Positions 35,301 through 46,505 of a stretch of 64,000 nucleotides of DNA are shown here, one piece after another. Source of the DNA: Bretschneidera sinensis. Its lineage: Eukaryota; Streptophyta; Magnoliopsida; Brassicales; Akaniaceae. The notes under the pieces were generated by a model. That model worked only from the letters and a program-made list of their open reading frames with translations, ran no database searches and had not been told where the DNA came from. The stretch lies in assembly GCA_023935145.1 (NCBI GenBank), contig CM043704.1:97412873-97476872 (forward strand), written 5' to 3'. The stretch's first letter is position 1; every line of letters begins with the position of its first letter. Both the position numbers and the translations under genes were made by a program.

Positions 35301-37692
35301 GATTATAGGCCATAGGCTTATAATGGTATTGATGAGAAAGAAATCTGGCCATCCCCTGGATTCGAAATCATAGACAAGTGTAGTACCTTCCAAAATATGA
35401 AGGGACTTTTGAATTTCATGTTAAAACTAGCACCTAGTTTCATCATTCCATTCGGACTAAATGATAAATCAAAAAGAATAAGTGTATTGTCTTTTTGGTT
35501 GGAAATTTTTTGGAATTTTATTGATAATATTAATTGAGTATGTACAAATGTTATTAATAAAGTTATCAAAAATTACCAATCAAGTTTTCACTCTATACAA
35601 AAAGAACTTCTTTTGTACCCAATGCTAACAAGAATCTCTAATAAAAAAGAAAGAAAGTGGACCGAAGTGGACCACAGAAATACTTGCTTTTTAAGTATAA
35701 CTTAAAACAAAAAATAAAGCTTAACAATATCAAATTTTTTATTATTTTAAATTGCACTTAAAACATGTAGGCCTATAGTTTGTGCAATATACCCATGATG
35801 ATGAAAAGATTCATCATGTGAAAAATTCAGTCTTTTACTGCTTTATCAATAGAAATGGGTTACACATGTGAGTTGCAATTATAGAGAAGCAAATCATTAT
35901 GCATCCAAGAGGTTCTCTATGCTGAATTTGTATATAAAATCCAAAACATGCCCAAAGGTGAAAGCTATTAATGATTTAGTGAGAAAATTTATTTTCTTCA
36001 CCCACAGCTTAGCTATGGCTACCAATTCTTCACCACTGAGCTGGTCTCTCATTTCACCACTGCTTATGATTCTTGTGGCAATATTATCATCTGGGTACAA
36101 CACTAAAATCATTGTCCATGCTTTCACATTCCAAGAAACAACCATAAAAGATATCCAAATAGCTTTCAAGCATAAACAACTCACTTCCAGGCAACTTGTT
36201 GAGTTCTATCTTACAGAAATCCACAGGCTAAATCCGGTCCTTAGAGGGGTCATAGAGGTGAACCCAGATGCATTACACCAAGCTGATAAGGTTGACCGTG
36301 AGCGCAAGGTTAAGGCACCTGGCTCAGTACTGGGTGCATTACATGGTATCCCTATCCTGCTCAAGGATAACATTGCAACCAAGGACAAGCTTAACACCAC
36401 GGCAGGTTCGTACGTGCTGCTCGGTTCTGTCGTGCCTCAGGATGCCGGTGTGGTGAGGAAGTTGAGGAAAGCTGGGGCTATCATCTTGGGGAAGGGTAGC
36501 TTGAGTGAGTGGGCTGCTTTTAGGGGTAATGCACCCAATGGCTGGTGTGCTAGAAGAGGGCAAGGAAGGGTAAGCTATGAAATTAATTGTTTGATTCTAC
36601 TTTTTTATCCCAAAAGGACAGATTTAGTTGCGAGGTTTGGAACCAAATTAGTCTAGAAACTTATAAGAAAACATGTAATGTATTTGCCCGCAGAATCCTT
36701 CCATTACTCATTTAGTAAAAAAAAAACATGCTAAATTTATTTCCAAAGTTAGGCATCAAATGATCGAGGAAACTAATATAAGAAAACATGTGTTGGATTT
36801 CTATGCAGAACCCTTATGTTTTGCCAAGAACTCCTTGTGGATCAATCAAGTTTCACTGGGGACTGAGACTGATGGATCCATTCTATGTCCATCCAGTTAT
36901 AACTCAATAGTTGGCATCAAACCGACCGTTGGTCTCACCTCTCGAGCTGGAGTCGTCCCAATCTCTCTCAGACAAGACACCATGGGGTATGATTGATTTT
37001 TGTCGCAAAATTTTCATTATTCTGAAAGTATTGGGTTTTTTTATTTATTTTAGAAACTTATCAATAGTCTCAATTTTTAGAGAACTTGTCTAGACATTAC
37101 CAATGAGATTTTCTTGGATCAAAGGTACTCACATGGTTGGCGTGCTATTCTGTTTCACCTCATTGCCTTGATTTTTGCCATGTAGCAATAGTACAGTTAA
37201 TCAGTTAGATCTGTTCAGAGTGTAACTGGATTTTTTTCAATTTTGTGACTAGTCTTTCCTCTCTGCAACAAAACAGAGGACACCGCTTCATGGTATGATT
37301 TTCAATGGATAATGAAACAGAATAGCATTCAAATCCAAATTTTCAAAATTATTCTGTAATTTATTAATCTGACATTACTCGTGAGAATTCATAATATTTT
37401 ATTCTGAAATTAATTCAATCTGGTGATCTTAGTTTTCTAAATTTCATTCACCTTGTGATAATGACGCTCATACTGCTATTGAAATTGATACAGGCCAATG
37501 TGCAGGACAGTGGCAGATGCTGTTTATGTTCTTGATGCAATTGCAGGCTTTGATTCTAATGATGAAGGAACCAGAAAGGCATCAAAATACATTCCCCGTG
37601 GTGGATACGTGCAATTTCTGAAGCCTAATAGGCTAAAAGGGAAGAGACTAGGAATAGTGAGGAATTTGTTCTTCAATTTCAAAAAAGGATCT

Positions 37693-38151
37693 TGATGCCG
37701 GGCAGAATAGCGATTATTCTGCAGGCTAGTCAAACAGATAGTTCACAGGGAGTAACACAAGAAAAACCCTAAACAACAATGCAGAGAAACAGTTCTGATG
37801 TTTATTTAAAATTATGCAAATTCAATAATGATGTTTACGAAACTGTAAGACCTTATTTATAAGGTCGAAACAAAATAAGAAAATTAAATTAAGGCCGAAA
37901 TTAAAATAACTAAAATAAAAAGTTTCCTAAAAACATTAAACTGCCAATTTGAGGGCCTAAACGTCGTTTTTTGGCTTAAAAATGTTGAGACTGATTGCAT
38001 AGCAATCAGGTTTTGTTCATTGGCCCGTTTCCAATCAGATTAGGGTCTTTCGGGCTTGATCTTAGCCCGTGGCCCGTTCTAGGCAGTCCACCTGTCAGTT
38101 CTGCGCTGATCTGCCAACTCTGCATCGTCTGACTTGGATTCTCCTGCGTCA
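37693..38151 (-). repeat. Gypsy LTR (3' LTR in element orientation), 459 bp
   Basis: Starts TGATGCCGGGCAG and ends TGCGTCA. It contains a 44-base segment (about 37970-38015, with gactgattgcatagcaatcag) missing from the right LTR. Confidence 0.92.
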
Positions 38152-38189
38152 GTCGCCTCGGGTTGGAAAGAACTCGTCCTCGAGTTCAT

Positions 38190-39023
38190 AATAGCTTCAT
38201 ATGGATCCTCAAAACAATGACTCAGGTGTTTCGCATTAAATACATCAGAAGTCTTCAGATGACTGGGTAGGCGTAGTCTGTAGGCGTTATCATTGATCTT
38301 TTACAAGATCTCACAGGGTCCAATCTTTCGCTCCTTAAGCTTATTATACTCTCCCACGGGAAAACGATCACGAGTTAATACTGCCCAAACAAAATCACCA
38401 ACATCAAAAAGTACCTGACGATGGTGACTGTCGCTCTGAGCCTTGTACTTGGCATTACTGTCGTGAATGGCTAGCTTCACCTACTCATGGATATCCCGAA
38501 GATGTTCTGCCATCTCATCTGCCTTGGGATTTAATCGACCCACTCGTGGAATAGGGGCTAAGTCAAGCACTCCGGATGGATTCTTACCATACACAATCTC
38601 AAATGGGCTCATTCCCGTGGTTCTGTTTTTTGACTTGTTATAGGCAAATTCTGCTTGAGGTAATGCGAGATCCCACTACTTCGGTTTAGTTCCTGCTAAG
38701 CTCCTCAAAAGGTTTCCCAAACTTCGGTTCACCACCTCGGTCTGACCATCTATTTGAGGATGATAGGCGTTGCTAAAATTTAACTTCGTCCCTAGCTTCT
38801 CCCATAAACTCTTCCAGAACTGACTCATGAACTTGGTGTCACGATCTGAAGTGATGGATCGGGGAACACCATGCAAACGGACAGTCTCCTTGAAGTAAAG
38901 ATGAGCGATCCTGGTAGCATCCATTATCTTTCTACAAGGTATGAAATGGGCCATCTTGGAAAATTTGTCAACCATAACCAAAATAGAATCCGAGCCTCGT
39001 TGGCTACGGGGTAAGCCCAACAC
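38190..39023 (-). pseudogene. Gypsy integrase core, broken
   Basis: Minus frame 38676-39023 holds the core: [22 protein letters not shown] (second catalytic Asp) and [17 protein letters not shown]. After 38676 the frame is broken, but integrase C-terminal similarity continues toward the left LTR. Confidence 0.85.
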
Positions 39024-39028
39024 AAAGT

Positions 39029-39787
39029 CTATACTAACATCGAACCAAGGGGCTTCAGGTACAGGTAAGGGTGTGTACAGACCCGCATTAGTGAGAACTC
39101 GTTTGGACCGCTGGCATACATAACAACCTCCACATGATGAGCCACTTCACTGGTCAATTTGGGCCAATAATAGTTAGAGGAAATCAGGGCCAATGTCTTG
39201 TCTCGCCCAAAGTGACTTTCATTATGAAGTTCACTAATAATCTGCTGCCTTAGTGAATAATATGGAATGCACAACTGCAATCCACGAAATAAATAACCAT
39301 TATGCAAAATAAAATCATGTCGTTGACCAGTAGTTACCTCCTGAATTATCCTCCCGAAGGAAGGATCTGCAGCATACATATCTGAGAAGACCTCAAATCC
39401 CACAATTCTGGTGCTCATGGTGGTGAGAAGTAATGTACGACGACTCAGTGCATCTGCGACATAGTTCAGACTTCCTGCTTGGTGCTTCAGTGCAAACGTG
39501 AATTCCTGCAAGTACGCCACCCACTTGGCATGCCGCCTACTCAGCTTGTGTTGGCCATTGATGTACTTCAGGGCCTCATGATCAGTGATAAGAATAAATT
39601 CCCTCTGCACTAGGTAGTGACGCCAATGTTTCAGGGACTGAACTATGGCATAGAATTCCAGATCATAGGTGGAGTAATTCTTCTTTGATCCTGATAACTT
39701 CTCACTGAAAAAAGCTACTGGTCGCCCTTCTTGACTTAGAACACCACCAATACCCACTCCAGATGCATCACAATTTACCTCAAACAC
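39029..39787 (-). pseudogene. Gypsy RNase H and start of integrase
   Basis: RNase H reads CDASGVGIGGVLSQ, FFSEKLSGSKKNYSTYDLE and ITDHEALKYI, with a tail AGSLNYVADALSRR. The integrase zinc region (HNESHFGRDKTL...YYWPKL) follows but lacks the expected downstream Cys pair, and the frame then ends. Confidence 0.85.
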
Positions 39788-39874
39788 CTTTTCGAAATCA
39801 GGAAGTGCTAAAACTGGTGCCTCTGTTATCTTCTGTTTGACCAGTTGAAAGCTGGTTTCTGCCTCCTCGGACCA

Positions 39875-40768
39875 CTAAAAATCACGCCCCTTAAGGCACT
39901 CTGTGATAGGAGCAATCAAAGTGCTGAAATTTCTAATGAACCGGCGGTAGAAGGAAGCCAATCCATGGAAACTTCTTACATCGTGCAAGGTCCTCGGTGT
40001 GGGCCATTCCAAGACCGCATCTACCTTCGACTGATTTGCTTGAACACCATCAGTAGATACAACAAAACCCAGAAAAGTAACAGAAGTAGTGAAGAAAGAA
40101 CACTTCTTCTGATTGACGTACAGGCGCTCTGTCCTCAACAAATTAAAAACAGCATGGAGGTGCTCAAAATGTGACTCCCACGTCGGACTATAAATGAGGA
40201 TGTCATTGAAGTAAACTACAACAAACTTCCCCATGAAAGGCTGTAAAACCTGATGCATGAACCTCATAAATGTGCTGGGTGCATTGGACAGCCCAAAAGG
40301 CATGACCATCCACTCATACAGCCCATGCTGCATCTTAAACGCTGTCTTTCACTCATCTCTAGGCCTTATTCTGATCTGGTGGTATCCACTCCTAAGGTCA
40401 ATTTTGGAGAAGACTCTAGAACCGGATAGCTGGTCTAACATATCATCCAGGCGGGGAATTGGGAACCGGTATTTCATTGTGATCCTGTTGATGGCTCTGC
40501 TATCAACACACATACGCCAAGAACCATCCTTCTTTGGCACTAGTAGGGCAGGAACCACACATGGGCTCATACTCTCACGGACGTAGCCTCTCTCCAATAA
40601 CTCTACCACCTGTCGCTGCAACTCTTCAGATTCCTTGGGGCTATGGCGATACGCCGGTCGATTAGGCAAACTGGAACCTGGAACAAGGTCGATCTGATGC
40701 TGAATGTCCCTCATAGGTGGTAACCCAGGAGGAAGATCCTCTGATGTAAGGTCAGAAAACTCTACCAT
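39875..40768 (-). pseudogene. Gypsy reverse transcriptase, nonsense and active-site changes
   Basis: Two same-frame pieces, 40349-40768 and 39875-40333, are separated by a TGA where the family has Trp. Motifs: [50 protein letters not shown]. The catalytic YxDD box reads YFNDIL, so one metal-binding Asp is Asn. Dead on two counts. Confidence 0.9.
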
Positions 40769-40800
40769 TAGCTGCTACACTTCGGCTGGTAATTCTGGAT

Positions 40801-41619
40801 TCAGATCTGCTGCGTTATTCCCACAAGGCAGCAGAGAACCTCTGCTAAAAACCTGGACATCGAAAGCAGATTAGTATTATTGGAAATCGGGGTAGGAGTG
40901 ATTCTTTCCCAACGAGGTGCCAACACAATCTTCTTCCCTTTGATGCTAAGAGAGTATGTGTTTTTTCGCCCATCATGAATAACATTACGGTCATACTGCC
41001 AAGGCCTGCCTAACAATACATGACAAGCATCCATACATACAACATCACACCAAGCATTATCGAAATATCTCTTACCAATCGAAAAAGAAACTAGGCAACG
41101 CCTATCTACCGTTACCTCACTGCCTTTATTCAGCCAAGACAATTTGTACGGCTTAGGATGATGATCTATTTTCAACTGCAGTTTTTTGACAGCCTCTTCA
41201 GACACCACATTCTCACAACTGCCACTATCTATGATCATCTTGCAGACTTTATCGGCAACTGTACAGGTTGTGTGGAAAATAATGGTCCTCAACCAATCGT
41301 CCCCTGAATCGCCCTTGGGGGTCAGTAGGCTATTACGAACGACCAAGGTCTCATGGCCATCCCTATACAATACATCTCCATACTCATCATCATCATACAT
41401 AGGCTCCCCAATCTCCTCAGTTTCGTCTACTCCATCGTTCTCAATCAGTAGATTTTTACCTTTATTACTAGCAGGCTTCCTGCACTCAGGTGATTTATTC
41501 CCATGTTCACCACATCTGAAACATCTAATATTTGGGTTAGGATTACCTTGAGGTGGTTGCTGGACAAGACGGGATTCCAGAGGGCGAACTGGCCGATTGT
41601 TTTGATCGCCTCTGTTCAA
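40801..41619 (-). pseudogene. Gypsy zinc knuckle and aspartic protease
   Basis: 272 codons open on the minus strand. The zinc knuckle reads CFRCGEHGNKSPEC, in which the usual His is Asn. After an acidic linker comes the protease with IIDSGSCENVVS (catalytic Asp in DSG) and the flap/end motif CHVLLGRPWQYDR. It is open by itself but cut off from polymerase by downstream lesions. Confidence 0.85.
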
Positions 41620-42435
41620 TGGCCTTCTGTTCTGCTATTTCTCCACTGCAAGTGTACGCTGATATGCCTCTGAAACTGTCCACAACGAGTGAAGGCTGGG
41701 GACATCTTGTAGGGGCTGTCGTAATCCCCCCAAATATCATGCCACCATCTGCTCCTCTGTTTCAGATAAGTCATTCCGGGCAATCAACTGATAGAATTCC
41801 TCGGTGTAATCATCCACCGATCTCGTGCCATGCCTCAACGAATGAAGACGCTGAAACAAGGTCTGAGTGTAACTGAAAGAGAGAAAGTGACCCTTCATCT
41901 TCTTCTTCATATTCTCCCAATCTGTAATCTTGGCTTTGCTCTGCCGATCATGCGAACACCTTAACTGCTCCCACCACGCAGATGCTCTGCCCTTCAGTTT
42001 GATGGCGACTAGTTTCACCTTCACACGATCTGGGACTTCCTTGTACTCGAAAATACGCTACACTTCATTCAACCAATCAACGAATCCCTCGGCCTGTAAT
42101 GTACCAAAAAACTCGGGCAGATCCACTCTGAATCCGAGGTCTCCATAACATTCTTCCCGACCACGGTGCTCCCAGAATCGAGCAAGATTGTGATGTGGTT
42201 TTTCGGAACTGGAACTGGAATCGGAATCATGATCTTCAATCTCACGATCTCCGAAATTTTGTGCCACTAGATGCTGGGTTAACTCGGCAACTTGCCTTTG
42301 TAAATCCTCAATCATCGCATCCTGAACGTTACGATCACGACGTGGGGCTTCCTCGTTCGGAACCTGCCCACAACGACCACGACCACGACCACCAGCTATG
42401 GAACTGATGAAATCTTGCCCTAGGAAAACGCTGAA
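41543..42435 (-). pseudogene. Gypsy gag, broken
   Basis: Minus-strand frames 42058-42315 and 41737-42024 give the retrotransposon gag domain: a coiled start IEDLQRQVAELTQHL, an acidic Asp/Ser stretch, then LKGRASAWWEQL, DWENMKKKMKGHF and SVDDYTEEFYQLI. A stop separates the two frames near 42057. A further fragment lies at 41543-41740. Confidence 0.85.
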
Positions 42436-42449
42436 ACTCTGATACCAAC

Positions 42450-42864
42450 TGACACCGGGCAGAATAGCAATTATTCTGTAGGCTAGTCAAATAGATAGTT
42501 CACAGAGAGTAACACAAGAAAAACCCTAAACAACAATGCAGAGAAACAGCTCTGATGTTTATTTAAAATTATGCAAATTCAATAATGATGTATACGAAAC
42601 CCTAAGACCTTATTTATAAGGTCGAAACAAAATAGGAAAATTAAATTAAGGCTGAAATTAAAATAACTAAAATAAAAAGTTTCCTAAAAACATTAAACTG
42701 CCAATTTGAGGGCCTAAACGTCGTTTTGTTCATTGGCCCGTTTCCAATCAGACTAGGGTCTTTTGAGCCTGATCTGAGCTTGTGGCCCGTTCTACGTAGT
42801 CCACCTGTCAGTTCTGTGCTGATCTGCCAACTCTGCATCATCTGACTTAGATCCTTCTACGTCA
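42450..42864 (-). repeat. Gypsy LTR (5' LTR in element orientation), 415 bp
   Basis: Starts TGACACCGGGCAG and ends TACGTCA. It is 44 bases shorter than the partner, the gap falling between short gttttg repeats. This suggests a slippage deletion after insertion. Confidence 0.92.
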
Positions 42865-43671
42865 GATCTGGTCTGTCTCAAGCTTTTAAGCATCATCTCC
42901 AGACTTTAAGGTATCGTAACACACTCTTTACAGGCACTAATATCAATAATTTACACTTAATGACACAAAAATACATGTGATTAATCAAATTCAGAAAAGA
43001 ATTGATAGACCATCTTGAAATAGCCAACATTAACGCTACATTGAACTGGACTGCAAGTGGTGAAGATATTGCTTTGGTAGCTGAGTTTAAATTGGCCTTG
43101 AATGTTTACTTGAAAGAACTGGTGGAATTCCCAGTGCGATCATTGGCAGATGTTATAAAGTTCAACAATAAATTCTCGAAATTAGTGAAATTTTCAGCCC
43201 TACATATGGATTCCATTCACTTGAACAGTATTGTTCAAGGTTTTATCAACATGAGAAAATCTAAGACTTGATGAATAATGACTATTTTACTTGGATGGCC
43301 ATGCAGGAAAGACAAAAGAATACGACTAATACCTCTTTCTTGCAGCTGAAGAAACTAATGGAATTGGTGATACAGAGAAGGCAGCATTGTTAAATTTAGC
43401 AAGATTGTCAAGAAAAGGATTTGAGAAGTTGATGAAAAAGAATAGGTTAGATGCATTGGTGACTCCTGGTGCAGCATTTGTTCGTGTCACTCCTGTTCTT
43501 GCTATTGGTGGATTTCCAGGAATTACTGTGCCTGCTGGGTATGATAATATGGAGGTACCCTTTAGTATTTGTTTTGGGGGACTAAAAGGCGCAGAACCAA
43601 AGCTGATTGAAATTGCATATAGCTTTGAGCAAGCTACTAAGATCCGGAAGCCTCCTTCATTCAAGCCTTGA

Positions 43672-45339
43672 TGTTCTAAAAAAGTTTTAACTGTTGAAGT
43701 TTTACTAGCATCGGAGGATTAAATATACTGTTATGCAGATCTCATTGTCAATCTGCTAAAATTTCAATTTGTTAGGGGTGCTTTGAGATGGGATTTTGTG
43801 ATTATATTTGGTAGAACAAATGGAAAAGATGGGATTTTGGTGAAAATCAGGTCTGATATTTTCTCAATTTTGATTTTCTTTTTTTCTTTCTATCGGCTTC
43901 TCTAATACACTTTAGCTTTTTATACATGGACTTCAATCAATAGGAAGATTACACAGCTAATCTTATCACCATTCAGTTTAACTAAACATAAACTCAAGTT
44001 AACTTAACACAAGATAGATTAAACTAATTTTAACATAGGCAAACGGTAGCAGATTATGGTAGTCTTATAATGCTGGAGGTGGTCGAAGGGATCTGTCGAG
44101 CCGTCTTAGGACTTAATTTGCGGCATCCAGAAATTAAACGGGAGCGGAGCTTCAAGAACCACCTGTGTGAATGGTGGGTCCTGGACACTGAGTTCCAGTG
44201 TTTTCAGATGCGAGGTGAACACAAAATGCCTCAAGGCATCAAAAGTTAGGCGTTTGGTTTCAAAGACGTTCACTTTTTGAGCTGGGATGTACGCCCAGAC
44301 CCGAGGCATAAGTATTTCATGCCCAAGACGACGAGGTGTACGTATCACGATCTTTTTTTGGTCGGTGACAGAGATAAAAACAACCGCATGAAAAACAGCT
44401 TAGGGCTCTTGTTCGTCGGAGATCTCTTTGAGAAGACCAAAATTGCCCCCAAAACCAAGAAAAAAAACGCACACCTCAACTCCTCAAGAACTACAACAAA
44501 AACAAAGTTCCAAAATTTCAAAAAAAAAACAACAACACATCGAATGATTCAGATCCCACGCCACAAAGAAAAAAAAAACAGCCCTCAAAACCAACAGAAC
44601 CCAATTGCAAAAGCAAACTCCAGCAAGAATTTCTCCATTGAAGGAGCTTGAAGAAGGTTTAGGGCTATCCTTGGGCCGGAGAGGGTCTTCCTTGATGCAA
44701 TTTAAGCAATATTAGAGGCAAATTTTGGAGAAGTTTAGTTTGATCATGGTTTGGAGTTGCAGAGATTGAAGACCATTTAAGAAACCCATGGCCAGTAGGA
44801 TTTGGGAGAGCCAGAGAAGTTGGGTTTGATGGGGTGACTTTGTGAATTTGTGATCACACACGTGGCATGTGGATGAGGCTTTGGGGTGATTTCGTGTAGA
44901 TAAGGTTGTGATAAAATTTATTCTCTTTTTGCCGTGCACCTGTGCATGTTTTGGACTTTTGGTCTCAAGTACTTTGTTGTGAACTTGTGATATTACTGTA
45001 AATTTTGTGAAATATTATGGATTTATGATAAATAATTATTTTTAGATTTTAAATTATATAATTAATTTGATAATTTACTTATTTATTTATTATTTATTTA
45101 TCATTTTATTTATTTATTTATTATTATTTTATTTAAAACGCATCAATGTTTCAAAAGGCTTACGCCCCAACGCCTTGAGACTTACGCCTCGCCTCATTGG
45201 GGCAAAACACCTCACCCAACGTCATCGCCTTTAAAAACACTGCTGAGTTCATCCAAGATGCTATGATTCCGGCACTTGAAGGCTTCACTAATTTTTTCTT
45301 CCATTTCCTCAATCCATTTGTCTAGGCCGAGGTTGCTTC
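43672..45339. other. Intergenic DNA with unclassified repeat-like sequence
   Basis: Follows amidase B. Minus-strand frame 44106-44348 (includes PRVWAYIPAQKVNVFETKRL) is open but unrecognised. At 45140-45240 is a g/c-rich block with alternating acgcc and ccttgag words of the kind found in plant dispersed repeats. No gene is supported. Confidence 0.4.
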
Positions 45340-46094
45340 CGGTGGAGGAGCCTTGATTACGCCCAAAACATAACGCGGTTATTGTAGTATAGTTTTGGGG
45401 TGTTGATTCCACAGGGAAACAAGTTAAGTACAATAGAAGGTGTAAACCTCAACACAAATGATAAAAGATTAAAAGAATCTGAGTTGTTTGAGAAAAAAGG
45501 GTAATTGTGTAAATAAGTTTAAAATAAAAATGACAAGGTTCCGGAAATCCTCCCTAGGTTCGTTGCTCTAATCCTAACTTGATTCAGTTGTTTTTATCTC
45601 GATTGCAAGTTTCACATCCCAAACAGGCAATCGGAAAATATTCAATTAAAGCGCATTTATAAATCCTAATGTAATTGTTATGAAATCTTCTTTACTTTCA
45701 AGCACACATGACCTAACTTATAAATTATCAAGAAACGATGATATATCTAAACGACGATACCGCAGCAATGGACAAATCTATAAAAGAGATCTACCAGACT
45801 CAATCACACCCAAACAGGTACACATAAGAAAAGCCGGACTGAACCTATATGGAAAAGAAACATGCAACCACCGGAGTTATAATAAATCTACTAATTAAAT
45901 TAAAGAATAAAACATAACAATATTTAACGAAAATAATTCCAACTACAACCGAAAATAAAAGAAAAATAAGAACAACTACACCTAGGGATTCATCCCTTCG
46001 CCTTGCTTGGAGACTAGCTGGCCATGGGGCTCATGCGTCCTCGAGTTGCCTCCGGCCTCTCGACGATCATCTCTCCCAACCTTCAAACTTTAGA
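45340..46094. repeat. Unclassified dispersed repeat fragment, left flank of the CACTA element
   Basis: Contains attgtagtatag followed by ttccacaggga. The same pair of phrases (tgtagtatag, ctccacaggga) occurs at about 62551-62589. No coding features. The last bases before 46095 should be the continuation of the gypsy remnant that resumes at 58812. Confidence 0.4.
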
Positions 46095-46124
46095 CATTAC
46101 AAGAGAATTGACATTTGCCGGCAC

Positions 46125-46505
46125 TTAAATTCCGGCGCTTCAAAAAAACGCCGCAATATATTAACCGCCAGCGCTTTTTTTGTGGCGCTTTAATGAAGCT
46201 CCGGTATATTCAAAGAATGCCACAGTTGTTACATATTGCGGCGCTTTGAAACGCCGAAATATTCCGGCGCTTCCAAGCGCCTCTATGTGAATTGGGTTTC
46301 GAGCATATTGCGGCGCTTGGAAGCGCCGAAATATGAAATGAGCATATTGTGGTGCTTGCAAGCGCCGGTATACGAAATGGGTTTCGCACATATTTCGGCG
46401 CTTCTAAATGCCGCAATATGCTCGACATCTTCATATATCGACGCTTGAAAGCGCCGCAATATTCTCATTTCATATTTCGGGCCTCGAAGCACCGGAATAT
46501 GCTAA
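46125..46505. repeat. Left subterminal hairpin repeats of the CACTA element
   Basis: About eight units resembling attgcGGCGCTTggAAGCGCCgaaatat, each a small inverted repeat, follow one another every 30-60 bases. They correspond to the sub-terminal sites bound by the element's DNA-binding protein in En/Spm transposons. Confidence 0.9.

Larger units (their letters stand above)
37693..42864 (-). mobile_element. Ty3/gypsy LTR retrotransposon inserted in amidase B exon 3
   Basis: LTRs at 37693-38151 and 42450-42864 are flanked by GATCT duplications at 37688-37692 and 42865-42869. The minus-strand order is gag, zinc knuckle, protease, reverse transcriptase, RNase H, integrase, which is the gypsy order. 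The primer site beside the right LTR (complement of gataccaa at 42441-42448) matches initiator-Met tRNA. Several stops and frameshifts make it defective. The LTRs are similar apart from a 44-base internal difference, so it is younger than the amidase duplication. Confidence 0.95.
36015..43671 (+). pseudogene. Amidase pseudogene, copy B, split by a gypsy element
   Basis: The homologous exons are 36015-36569, 36809-36986, 37494-37692 continued at 42870-42910, 42995-43184 and 43307-43671. Exon 1 is intact and has the catalytic Lys motif LLKDNIATK. In exon 2 a net 37-base loss near 36845 shifts the frame. It removes the region holding the cis-Ser and following helix, while the nucleophile motif TETDGSI survives in another frame. 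Exon 3 is interrupted by a Ty3/gypsy insertion. Exon 4 has a 9-base loss at its start. Exon 5 has a one-base loss near its start plus an early TAA where copy D has GGCCAA. It cannot make an active enzyme. Confidence 0.93.

Noticed and set aside
35163..35393. Minus-strand frame with EMREQLNGEEL; similar frames at 35897-36184 and 59913-60167
   Set aside because: All three are antisense readings of the amidase start region, explained by duplication of the sense gene.
35868..36014. Longer start for amidase B at an upstream in-frame ATG
   Set aside because: Copies A and D start at the ATG matching 36015, directly before the signal peptide; the extra residues lie in duplicated leader sequence.
44106..44348. 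80-codon minus-strand frame after amidase B
   Set aside because: Looks protein-like in part, but no family, start context or neighbouring domain supports a gene; left as unexplained repeat-like DNA.
46161..46492. Overlapping repetitive open frames in the hairpin array
   Set aside because: They are translations of the subterminal repeats, not genes.
46125..46505. CRISPR-like array of spaced repeats
   Set aside because: Eukaryotic nuclear DNA; units are the subterminal inverted repeats of a CACTA transposon and recur at its other end.
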